This document shows, piece by piece, positions 27,249 through 37,544 of a stretch of 64,000 nt of DNA; position 1 is the stretch's first letter, and every line of letters begins with the position of its first letter. Under the pieces are notes generated by a model, which saw nothing but the letters and a program-made list of their open reading frames with translations, ran no database searches and had not been told where the DNA came from. The translations under genes were made by a program, and so were the position numbers. The DNA comes from Oscheius onirici (Eukaryota > Nematoda > Chromadorea > Rhabditida > Rhabditidae), in assembly GCA_932521025.1 (NCBI GenBank), contig OW051472.1:8184001-8248000 (forward strand), given 5' to 3'.

Positions 27249-27831
27249 GGATTACATGGAAACTGGCTCAAATTTTGGCAATGCTTTGTTTTTATATTAT
27301 GTAACACTGCCCTAGAAGATGGATTATATCAGTGAGGAAACATTGGCCATGAGCTAATTTTAATTTCGCGGACCTGTTTGCGTCAAAATTAGTACTGAAA
27401 ATGGGCGCCCCTGAAGATGTTCGAAAAGAACACCGTAGAAGTCGGTGCCTCTTGTATACGGCAAATCCATCTTCCAGAGAGTTAGGAGCGATTTACCGAC
27501 TCCCTTCCGTGCACCAGTACAAAATAGACTTTTCGGATGAGCTCCAATTCGAGGTTATTTTGTCTTCCAATTGTGCACACCCAATCAGAGGCACTTTCTG
27601 AGCTTTCAGTTTATATATTGGCATTGTAGCATAGCACCATTGTAACGGACAATTTCAGAGGTGAACCTATAATTATGAAAAGGTACAAAAATAGGAAAAC
27701 TACTGGAAAATGCTCAATGGACTACTGAATTCTTTGAAAATATGGTTACTGAGGTTTTTAAACACGCCAAATCGATCGGAAAACATAGCAGAAAGTTTTG
27801 ACAAACGCGCGCTATGTTTTTATGAAAAGCA

Positions 27832-28098
27832 GTGTACTCGTGTTCATTACACCCGTCTCCCAGACGTGAACATGTCCGCCATGTGAGATCGAGCAGAAGT
27901 ACGGGATCGGTCTCGTCGGTCAGCAGTCAGAGGGTAGTTGGGATAAATTTATTAAATTTAGTGATTTTTCAGGTAGCTGACCTTCTGTCCGACATAAGGA
28001 CTCTTCAAAATGAACAGAACGTCGGTCAGGCTTACAATCAGTCAAAGATCAATCGATGGCAAGAAGAACTTTACGGTCTGTTCAATGAGACCATTTGA
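27832..28098 (+). CDS. Possible short coiled-coil ORF or gene fragment
   Basis: The 3' part reads VADLLSDIRTLQNEQ and INRWQEELYGLFNETI, a plausible amphipathic helix. It follows an acceptor-like TTTTTCAG, and removing a 39-bp GT-AG stretch (27933-27971) keeps the frame. No start codon or upstream exon could be assigned and no family is recognised. It contains the right copy of the 65-bp inverted duplication. It may be a remnant exon. Confidence 0.25.
   Translation: MYSCSLHPSPRREHVRHVRSSRSTGSVSSVSSQRVVGINLLNLVIFQVADLLSDIRTLQNEQNVGQAYNQSKINRWQEELYGLFNETI
27985..28049 (+). repeat. 65-bp inverted duplication, right copy
   Basis: Partner of 27184-27248 (64 of 65 positions identical in inverted orientation). 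In this copy the sequence is inside an open frame reading LSDIRTLQNEQN. Confidence 0.9.
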
Positions 28099-28605
28099 AC
28101 TTTGATTATTCTTTGTTTTGCGCAGCTACAAATGTTGACAGTTTCTCATTCAAATCGACAAGTTTGGTACTTCTTTTTTTTCACTTCCTTGGTCTTTCGA
28201 TCTGGATACTGTTCCGGCTGGCGCGAGAACGGCAATCGGTGAGGAATCACCTGTAACTGAATGGAAAAAAATGTTAACACCATTCGCACATTCCGGCAGC
28301 ACTAATCCCATCTAGGTCACGACTTCTATTTTTACTCCAATTTCTGGCGATTCGTCATTACTCGAATACAACCAGAACCGCCGGATTATGCGACTGATGT
28401 CACGCTGTCTAAAGGGGTCCAGTAAACAGATTACTCAGTCGTAATCTGGGTCGTTTTGAGATTGACCGGAGACTTGTAGCGTGTGGGTAGGCTCCTGACA
28501 TTTCCGAAGGTTTCTATTCTAACACAGAACATGTGAGAATATGACATTTTATGTGAAAAGTTACCCGTAAAAGAAATGACAAAGTTGCAGCTGGAATCAG
28601 AACTA

Positions 28606-28901
28606 TCATCTACTGGAGAGCCATGCAACGAGCATTTTTTCTTCGCCCGGTACAGAGCGGTACTTCTTCGGAGAATAGTCTCTCTCAATGACTTTGGCCA
28701 TGGAGCGGAGAGAGTCTTCGGGTTTGTACAGAAGACAGGAGGCTGGAGTGAAGAAACAGTTTCGATTGTAACTGAAAAAAAGAATCTGATTACAAAGAAA
28801 AGTAGGACAACTGACCTTCGATGTCGTGTGCTGACTTTGTGGTAGGTGAGTTTAGCCTGAACAGCCGTTAGGAGAAGAAGAAACCAAGAGACAAGTCTCA
28901 T
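28606..28901 (-). CDS. Secreted peptide precursor 1 (C-x6-C core, allatostatin-C-like)
   Basis: Two exons (28816-28901 and 28606-28771) with a 44-bp GT-AG intron give an 83-aa protein. Residues 1-16 are a signal peptide (MRLVSWFLLLLTAVQA). After HKVSTRHR comes SYNRNCFFTPASCLLYKPED, where two cysteines six residues apart can form a small disulfide ring, then a hydrophilic tail. C-x-F-x-P-x-S-C spacing matches arthropod allatostatin C (C-x6-C, family knowledge). The basic residues before the core are compatible with processing, but a perfect dibasic site is not seen on both sides. The same plan and intron phase occur in the gene at 29460-29747, so the two are tandem paralogues. Secretion and the disulfide are inference; identity as AstC is tentative. 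Confidence 0.65.
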
Positions 28902-29459
28902 CCGGAGCGGAGTCTTTGGGGTCAGATCATTTGTATGAGCTGGAGAGGCGGAGTCGAGGAGAAGACGTCGTCGAGACATTTAGAAATGTGACTTTTTTCT
29001 CTCCGGATTAGCGAAGAATCAGATGAGCATCCATGAAAAACTATGTGTACCAGTCTGAGTTTAGCTCCCTACGAAAGCGCCCTTTACAAAGTGCATGCTG
29101 CAAGACGCCATCTCAGATAACTGATCTTTCCCTGGAGAGTCAGAACTACCAGTTTTTGTGCTCTGTTGACACACCGGAATTCAGAGATTGACTAAGATTA
29201 TCCAGTCATAAACTATATACTATGTGTTCCGGGACGAGTCAGATTCCACGTTGTCTGCCGAGAATATTTCGTCTGGAGACGACGTCAGCGGATTACACAA
29301 GGGGCAGGTCCATTTCTGGTTGTTTGTAGAAGGAGATGAACTCTTACGGCTCAAAGAAGAAGAAGAAGACAGCAACACATTTTTATTTAGAGCGCTAAGG
29401 TTGTCAGTATCCCATGAATTGAATTCAATTTTTAACAAAAGAAGAGATCGTCTTGATAT

Positions 29460-29747
29460 CTAGAGGAACCGCTTATGGAACTTGTTGAAACGCTGGTTGT
29501 CGACCGGCAGAAGACACTGAACCGGACTCAGGAAGCAGTTACGAAGCTGTGTTCGTCTCTTTACATAATCTTGAGGTCTTAAAGGGATTTGTTTAAAAAA
29601 AAGAAAAAAAGATAATTACCTTATATAACTGTCGCCTAGATCGTTCTGTAGATCGACGAGCTGTTGAAGCTGTCGACCGGACGAAGACGGATAAGCAGAC
29701 ACGACGGTGAAAAGAGCTAACAGGACGAGACTGACAGAGAAGCGCAT
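29460..29747 (-). CDS. Secreted peptide precursor 2 (C-x6-C core, allatostatin-C-like)
   Basis: Exons 29620-29747 and 29460-29577 with a 42-bp intron encode about 81 aa. The signal peptide is MRFSVSLVLLALFTVVSA. A propeptide rich in Gln/Leu/Asp (RQLQQLVDLQNDLGDSYIR) precedes DYVKRR, a clean basic cleavage site. The core that follows reads TQLRNCFLSPVQCLLPVDNQ, and the C-terminus is FNKFHKRFL. The core shares R-N-C-F-x-x-P-x-x-C-L-L with precursor 1, and the intron interrupts an Arg/Ser codon at the same phase (2), immediately before the cysteine exon. Same strand, 558 bp upstream of precursor 1. The KR dibasic near the C-terminus could release a second product. Probably a neuropeptide or peptide-hormone gene; receptor unknown. 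Confidence 0.7.
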
Positions 29748-31426
29748 ATTTCTACCCTGTAAGAGAGAGTGAGCTTGGAAGAAAGGACAAAGGCTATGAG
29801 AAAAGTGAAAGGAAGTCGTTCTGGTATTTAAACAGCAGGAATAGGGGCGGAGAAAGTGCTTCTCACGAAACAGTACAATTAAAATACCGTATGAAAATTT
29901 GAGAGACGCACGAAAAGCCCACAGATTCTGGTTGAAAAAGTTGTTTTGCTTGGAAATTCTGCACGGAATAGTATAAAACGGAATGAATGAGACAATGAAC
30001 TAAATAACTCCAACGGGCAATATTTTAGCATAGAGCAACAATGAGACAATGATATTTTGTTATCATATAGAGAGGAAGACAAAAAGTTGACGTCAAAATG
30101 AGTCAAGGGACACAGAAGCGTCCCCCCTGTGACTGATCACCCACACTCGCCTTCCGTCGACAGAATGCAATCGCCATCACACCTGCGAAAGGAAATTCTA
30201 TTTGGACGACGTAGAAGAAGGAGAGATAAAGGCTGTGAGAGAGTTTGCTTCCTATCGGACATGAGCATTTTCCTGTTCAAACCACGAGTAGGAGTATAAA
30301 TGTTTCCAAAGATCACACGTCAACAGAAGACCAAAAAGTTCTAATAGAAGGAACGCTTTCTAATGTTCTTCGAAAGATTCGAATCGGAAGCGAGTTTTGC
30401 TCTAACTGAGCCACTAACTGGGCACTTAAACTTCCAATTAAACGGCTCATTTGAGCTGTTTCCCTTAACTTTCTATCTGAACGGGCATGAATTAGGTTTC
30501 TCTGATTCAAGATCTAATGTACTACGTAGTAGATTTCGTTAACTGGTTAATAATGATCAAATGAGGCTTTTCTCAAAATGGAAACGTAGGTTATAATTGG
30601 TCCGTAAATACGCTGCCTGAGGGTGCAATAGCTCGACGATCTGCTATCCTTCTTCCCGGTTCGGTTCTATTGTATTGGACTTTCAATGGAAGTGGTAATG
30701 AGTGGGAAGAAATCAAGTATTTTGGGTGAAAATAGTCCGAGAGAGACCTGAGTGAAGGCGGTTCCGGTTCATCTGACAAGCTGATTAGGCTCGAGGACCA
30801 CACTTTGTCATGTGTAATTGGAAGAGAGTCCAAAAGTTTTACTCAAAAAATGACCACGCGGGAGAAGAATCTCAGAGATGACGTGAAGACACAAATGACT
30901 AACGACATACTAATTGGCAAGAAGGGCTGTCCTTCCGAACGGGTCTTGTTAGAAGCCATTTCTTGTCAGATGACAATAACTGCCTATTGTATTACGCGGC
31001 AGCCATCAAAACAGTAATATTGCTATGACGCCTCCGTTTAACAGAGTCAAGACAGAAAGGTCCGGGGGAGAATGGAGACGAATCAGTCCAGCTATCTTCG
31101 TAATGAATCGTCTGGCATATGAGTAAGACTTTTGATTGCTTTTCTCTAGACAGACCCATTCTGTTGAAGAAAGAACTTGACGAAGGTGACTCGAGAGTCT
31201 GTTCCTTTTGAACCCCTCTCATTACCGTAACCCGTTTAAGGTTCTCCTTCTCAAGCTCAAAAAGCTGATAGAATCTCTGTGTGGGCAATAAAGCAAAATT
31301 GAATTCTGGTTTTTTGTGAGGCCAATTAGGCTCTCCTGCATCCGTCATCAATAAGAGATTGCACAGATGAGAGGGTTTCCTGCAACAGTTTATTGGGAAA
31401 TACCCGTGCTTGGTCACAATAACTTG
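29748..31426. other. Intergenic region, 1.7 kb
   Basis: This stretch is upstream of peptide precursor 2 and downstream of the secreted cysteine-cluster gene. Short ORFs on both strands lack signal peptides, domains or splice logic. A TTTATT at about 31389 is the complement of AATAAA and is a likely poly(A) signal for the gene on its right. No third peptide gene was recognised. Confidence 0.45.
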
Positions 31427-34400
31427 TTAGTCATCTACGAGATCCACAGCCCCAACTCGACGATTTATAGTCTTCGTCGTCTCGCAGGCAGGTAGACAAA
31501 ATCTGTGAGTTATGATGAGGAAAATGAGTAAAACGAGCACAAACTTGGCCGTAGAACAAAAGTTCCCCTCATCACACCATCTTTTTATGCAGCAACGGAA
31601 TCGCCCACATTGTTTGTCATTCGAACATTCATCATCGAGATGCCCTGAGAAACATTTCTTCCTCGGAAGGAAAGAAAGAACTACCTCCAACAAATCCGTT
31701 AATTTTGACGGGTCTTCTGGGGGAAATCCCTGGCGCAAAGTAGGGGAGAGTACGTCTGGGACTTGGAGGAGAACGTCTGAACTTTTTCTTCCCAAATTTT
31801 CAGAAAACCAGAAAAACCTTCGTTCGACCTCCTGTCTCTGTTTCATCGCATACCAAACGCCAGGTTTTTGATCTTTATCCGGCGTCAAAGATTGCTCTAA
31901 AAACAGCAGTTGGCCGATTGTTGGACTACTTACCGCCGGCTAAATTGGAGATCTCGAAGGCATCTTTCGTGTTCAGAGTAGGAAAGACAGGAGGAGGGGA
32001 TGTTGGTCTTCGCGAATTTACTCTCCTCTTCTGCTCTTCAAGAGCTCGTATGAACTGATCGTGACTCTCTTCTTCTTCGGCCGTAGGAGTCGCACTCAGA
32101 GCTAATGGAGCCTCTACGACGATCCCATCTCGTTGTAAAGAGTCCAATTGAGAGGAAATTGGAAATTCTATTGGGTCGAGAGTTGATCCCGTTTCAGTTT
32201 CCGTTTCAGGTCGCCTTCTTCGCTCTCCTTTCCTCTCTTGACGCGGTTTCGGTTTCAGAACCTAAACAATGTTATAAAAACGAACAAAATTTACTTGTTC
32301 CGTCTGCAACTCGATCATCTTTGTGAACGCTTTGGCAAGAGAGTCTGGAGGCATTTCAGGCCATTGTTTTGTTGAAGTTTCTTGAAATGAATCCGGCGGA
32401 GGTGCCGGTGGAGAGGCATCTTCGAAGAGATGCAGCCAGCTTGGCGTACTCGTGAAAAAATCCACCTACATAAAAACTTAAACTTGACAGAGAAAAACCT
32501 ACCACGGGAGTGGGAAGATGCGGCTCTTCGGCATCAATTAAACTTTTTTGAAGTTCAAACAGCACGTTTGGTTCTTCTTCCACCGAAGCAAGCGTAGTCC
32601 TCTCCAGCATTTCTCTGTTCACACTTGGCTCCGACTTTCCAACAAATCTGGCCAGAGCTCGGAAATGGAATCTTTTTGACAGTTTCATGAAAAATGTTAC
32701 CTAGATCGACCGGGCTGAAACAACTTAGCCTGAGTTTCGGGTTCTCGTTCCCAATTGTCTTCGCTATCACTTGAAATGAGGAAAGAGTCAGGAACAGAAT
32801 CTCGCAACCGTTTTCTCCTAAAAGTACACACTTTTCTGACAATCTCACAGTCCATTTACCTCGTTGGTCTCTCTGATTTGCCCGAAGGAATGAGCCAACA
32901 ATCGCCACCTATGCAGAACAAAGGCGGCGGACAGTGATTGTTCGTATCACAGGTTCCTAAAAAAGAGCTGGACATTAACTGAACTTAATTGTGATTGTTT
33001 GATCATGCACAAATTGGGAATTACCGACAATTTATTCGTGAACATGATACCCGTAACGTGCATAAATTGAGACAGCATGCTTCTTCAGTCTTCACCTGGC
33101 CATTGTAGTCTTTCAGCACTGCGAGGTTTCTCTCCAAACAAGACTGCTCTTCTTTCCCTTTTCTTCTCTTTGCCAACTCCAAGATTATTCGCCACTTTGC
33201 ACATACCGGAACGGGTCATGTCCTAAAAAGAAGCTGTCGAGGATCGGAAGAGAGAAAACCTGCACAAAACCATCGGCACAGTCGCATTTGCCAAGGTCAC
33301 AATGTTGAGAGGATTCGGGGCAATCCGCGTCTTTTTCGCACGCTGTAACCAATTAATTGAGTTTGGAGAATCGAGACTAACTGAGAGCTTGCCAAAGACA
33401 TTGACATATTTGACAGCCTTGGGGAGAGATCATGACGAAGCAGTTGACGGCGCAGAGTTCGGGAGTCGGACATCCTAAAAGTCTTGATTTATTGGAAAAG
33501 AAGAGTACACACCGTCTACAGCTCCTCTCAAAGGTACTGTATTCTTGTCCAGTTCATTAGATCCCAGAGAAACTTCTGCTCCCAACCAGGGAGGACTCAA
33601 TAGGAAGGTGTCTACCGACACCGTCTTTTTGTACTTTTTCTTCCATTTTCGGTAATCCTCTTCTTTGCCCACTTCTCCAGAAACTTTAGCCTTTGGAAGT
33701 CCCAACAAGAAGGCTATCTCCTCTTTTGAGTCGTGTGGCTTTCCAGACCTTTCATGACTTGTTGTGTTCTTCTCTTCCACAGTCTTTTGAAGAGATTCTT
33801 CAAAAAGTCCAGATCCTTCGAAACTCAGAACAACTTCTTCTTGGTCATAGGCTCCAGTAGTGGCGAAAATCTCCAATTCGGATGAACTCGCCGTTATTTC
33901 CGTTCTATTCCAATTGTTATAGTCTTTAAGACAAACTAACCCGAACTTTCTCTCTTCCCTTGCCAAATCCTCGTCTCCCTTGTCGTGACTGTCTTCCTTG
34001 TCTGAATCCACTTCAGCCATATGAAAGTTTTCAATGTCCCTGAAAGCATCTTTGAATACACTCTCTCTAAAACTTCAACCTTGCTTCGAAGATATTATCC
34101 GGTAGACTTTCTTTGTTCAATAAAATCTCCCTTTCCTTCTCGTTATTGAATCCAGGTGGCATTGGACTGTATCCGGGAGGCAGGGCAGTAACCAGACCGG
34201 TAGTCATCGGACCAGTGAAGCGTCGACTCGTGGTCACTTTCAAATCTTCCATCTCATTGCTGTCTGGAGGAACAAGAGACAGGAGATGACTGAACAGATC
34301 CGTCTAAACGCATTTCGTTTGATCAAACTGTTTCCATACGTTGACATCAAATGGTTCATCTTCCAGACGTCGAGATTCTCTGATGTTACGGGAGCTGACT

Positions 34401-34444
34401 TTTATGAGCAGCAAGAAAAGCACTAAAAGACTTCTCCTGCTCAT
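31427..34444 (-). CDS. Large secreted cysteine-cluster protein (antistasin-like and WAP-like modules)
   Basis: Not a recognised orthologue. The signal peptide is MSRRSLLVLFLLLIKVSS. It is followed by a hydrophilic region rich in Asp/Glu/Ser (about 33500-34020), a module CPTPELCAVNCFVMISPQGC then CQCL near 33400-33475 (antistasin-like spacing), an EGF-like CEKDADCPESSQHC near 33300, a short cysteine module NHCPPPLFCIGGDC near 32920, long disordered segments, and a C-terminal CFSGHLDDECSNDKQCGRF-type cluster with a CC pair resembling WAP/four-disulfide cores. Near the C-terminus 42 bp can be read either as a hydrophobic segment (FVLVLLIFLIITH) or as a typical GT-AG intron; the latter gives a soluble protein. 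Many short introns. The exon structure around 32940-33290 is unresolved. Confidence 0.55.
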
Positions 34445-34897
34445 GGGAGTTGATCTGAAATAAAAGAACAAAGCGTCTGGTAAGCAGCAGTTTTTGAAAG
34501 ACTACGAGATGAGTACCTCTTGAGAGACAAGTTTGGAACGAGAAGAGAGACACGGACGGAACACCCAGAAGAGACAAAATGAATTAAAAGAAGGAGGATG
34601 AAGAGGTCACTGTCGGCTGGACAATAGAAGGGCGACTGGCAATTACCTGCGAGAAGGAAGTCTCCTCCGCACGGATCCTCATGAGGGCAATTACCCAAAG
34701 CAAAACAAAACTTCCAACTAGTCCTCAAACTCAAACATTTTGAAGCAGCAACTGCCCTCGGGAAGGCAACTCTTAAAAGCTAGACCGACGGGCGAAGGAC
34801 GCCCTCTCTAAAGAGAACAGGGCGTCAAGTAGGCGCAACATACACGTCATGAGAAATGTGCTTTATTGGTAAACAAGAGGGGATATCTAACTGAATT

Positions 34898-37307
34898 CTA
34901 CGTGTAGATGGTTTTCTTCTCAGTGATCAGCTGGCGGCAAATGTGACAGATCTTGATGGCTTCGCAACAGTCAGCACAAGAGGTATGGCCACACTGGAAG
35001 ACGACAGACGGACGAGCATCCAGACAGATGGCACAAGAGGTCTCCATCTCCAACTTCTCCAAAGCCTCTTTCAAGGCCTCAATTTCCTTCTTCTTCTCGA
35101 TTTCAGCCTCTTCTTTGGCCTTTTTGGCAGCCTCCTCACTCATTTTCAGCATCTCGTTGTCGACTTGCTGACGAGCCTTCAGCGCCAATCCCATTTCGAC
35201 GGTATTTCCGTGCAAATCGACAGCCGAAGTGATGCTACCGTAGCACATGGGACAACGACGCAGAGGAGTCGTCGTGGCACACTGGAGACACATCACACGG
35301 TGTCCACACGGAATAAACTGGACGTCAGCTACCGAATCCTTAAATATTTCTTATGCAGAAAATAAAGAATAAAGAGAAACCTCGCAGTTGAAAGTACACA
35401 TATGAACATCGGAAGAGTCGAACTCGATAGCGGGAGCGGCCATTGGCAGACAGCACTTGAGACGATTTTGTACCATGATCTGGAGAGTGTCCTTCAGCTT
35501 TTCGTCAGTACAGAGATCAATGGGAGTCTGTCCCTGACTGTCCACGGTAGTCAAATCACATCCACGAGTGGCCAGGAAACAGAGACAAGCCAGCTGCCAA
35601 TGAGGACGAAGCTTGGCTGCCATCTCGTCCAACTTCATCGTGGCCTTCTGACACTGGAGAACATTGGCCAGAGCGGTTCGATCCAGTTGCTTCGGATTGG
35701 CACTCATGTACTTGACCAGAAGATGACAGGCCGTCTGTCCATTGTTGTCTACAGCCATCAAGGGAGCTCCAGAAGTGATCAAGGACTGAACACAGGCCAA
35801 ACGAGAAACAGAATCGTCCACATCTCCATGCCAGATTTCCACAGCCATATGAAGAGCCGTCTTGCCGTCCGGCAGCGTTTGAAGCTCCACCGAATAGTCA
35901 CGTTTTAGCTGAAATGACGACTATAAATGATTTGAAAAAAAAGAGAAAACTTACATTAAGAATAGCATCGACAATTTTCGACTTTCCGTGCATGGCGGCC
36001 AAGATGAGAGGCGGCGGAACGCTGTTGTTGAGGAGATTCGGACGAGACATGATCATCGACTCGACAGACTTGACGTTTCCTCTCATGACAGCCAGATGAA
36101 GTGGAGTCCAGCCGTTGGCGTTGACCATGCTCGGATTGAGACGATGATTGCCGAGAATGCGACTGAGAATCGTCAGCGTGGAAGTATTCTCCAGAACAGC
36201 ACAGACGATATGGAGAACAGTTTCGCCTACATTGTTCTGAAAGTGACTACTTTAAGAAGACAGTAAAGGGATACCGCAATATTGGAGTAGATGTTGCTGA
36301 CGCAGAGAAGACGATCGACACAGGCCGCATTCTGCCCACGAACAGCCAAATGAAGAGCCGTCTCACCGTCCAGATTGACCTTGTTGATGTCGCGTTCCAC
36401 ACCCAATCCGAGCAGTCCTTCAAGCACACGAACGTCTCCTTTAGCAGCAGCTAGATGCAACAGCGTGTTATGCTTCTCGTCAACAGCTTCCCGTTGAGCA
36501 CTGAACGAGATGAGGGTGACGATGGCCGACCAGATACTCTCTTCCACAGCCACCATCAGCGGAGTTCGTCCTTCTACCATTTCGTTAATCTGTTCCGGAA
36601 AGTTCTTGATGGCGAGACGGAAAAGATTGCCGCCGTGGTTGGACCATGTCTTCAGCGAATGAATCAGCTCGCTTCCAGAAGGTCCTTCCAGACTGCCGTA
36701 GATGATTCGGGTAGAAGTGGCGTCAGTGTTGCTTTTGCCACAAAGAACCAATTCCTTCGTTTGACCGAAATAGATGGGCAGAATGACATCGTCCGGAAAT
36801 TGACTCTCATTCCAATCAAACGGAGCAGACTTGAGACTCTTGAGCGAATAGACGACTTCGTTCCCTACACTAGGCTTGACTCTCAGAGAAACCACAGAAA
36901 ATTGCTGAAATTTGAATTTACACAGTGTGGGAGAAAGAAAACGAACCATCTTTCCCTTGTTGATGCGTCCGAAAGCCGGCTTGTCTCCGTCTTGAAAATA
37001 GAGTTTGGTCAGGGGCTGAAGACCACGACAGTGGTACTGGACTTGAATCTCCGTCAGTTTGTTCGACTCCCATTGAAAGAACTTGACCAAGGCGACGTCA
37101 TCGTCCGGCTCCTTCTCGCTCACATATCCAACTTTGCCTTGCCACTAAAGGTAAGTTCTTTCAGAGGAAAGTTGAAAGACTTACCAGAGGATGAAGGGAA
37201 GGATTCCATTGGAGCTGACTACATTCGTGGTAGACTTCAAGATAGGAGCTGTTTGAGACCAAGACACGCGCTCCTTCCTCAATCCAGCCGAATTCGTAGG
37301 GATCCAT
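34898..37307 (-). CDS. mib-1: Mind bomb E3 ubiquitin ligase
   Basis: RING E3 ligase that ubiquitinates Notch ligands to drive their endocytosis in signal-sending cells. The N-terminus (MDPYEFGWIEEGARV, then WQGKVGYVSEKE) resembles a Mib-Herc2/SH3-like domain. The middle has about eight ankyrin repeats (GRTPLMVAVEE, HNTLLHLAAAKGDV, GETALHLAVRGQN, GWTPLHLAVMRGN, GKTALHMAVE). The C-terminus has two RING-type fingers: CTFNCEDSVADVQFIPCGH-CLQC-CPMC and CAICLDARPSVVFQCGH-C-CC-CHICRQ, the latter last as in MIB. A long coiled helix (AKKAKEEAEIEKKKEIEALK) separates the fingers, which is longer than I expect in vertebrate MIB1. The ATG lies 12 nt after a GGTAG acceptor, and the PHF3-like gene ends 238 bp upstream, so an operon is likely. 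Confidence 0.85.
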
Positions 37308-37319
37308 CGAAGTGACCTT

Positions 37320-37407
37320 CTACCAAAGCAGCACTACAATAACTATTCAAAACTTTTATCGCTTCTTAAAAAATAGTAACTTTAAGAAAACTTTAACAAG
37401 ATTTATT
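37320..37407 (-). promoter_or_regulatory. Operon junction: AATAAA of the PHF3-like gene and acceptor of mib-1
   Basis: On the minus strand an AATAAA (37402-37407) is followed about 80 nt later by a pyrimidine-rich TTTGGTAG acceptor (37320-37322), 12 nt before the mib-1 ATG. Poly(A) signal then trans-splice acceptor is the usual nematode operon junction. Inference. Confidence 0.45.
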
Positions 37408-37544
37408 GTTTGACACTTCAAGACTTGTCAAATAGCTTTCAAGTACCTGTCTTTTGCTCAAGGAAACAATAGGTGAGAAACTAACATTTATCTAACAGTA
37501 AGCATACCCGTACAAAATGAGATTATGAGTGCACTGGTATGAAG

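Noticed and set aside
27401-27601. 66-codon ORF between the inverted repeat arms
   Set aside because: No family and no structure; might belong to an element but cannot be supported.
29220-29438. 72-codon minus-strand ORF with WTCPLCNPL between the two peptide genes
   Set aside because: It lacks a signal peptide and its cysteines do not match the neighbouring core; probably 3' UTR of precursor 2.
36455-37315. 286-codon plus-strand ORF
   Set aside because: Antisense of the mib-1 ankyrin region, where the sense frame matches the family.
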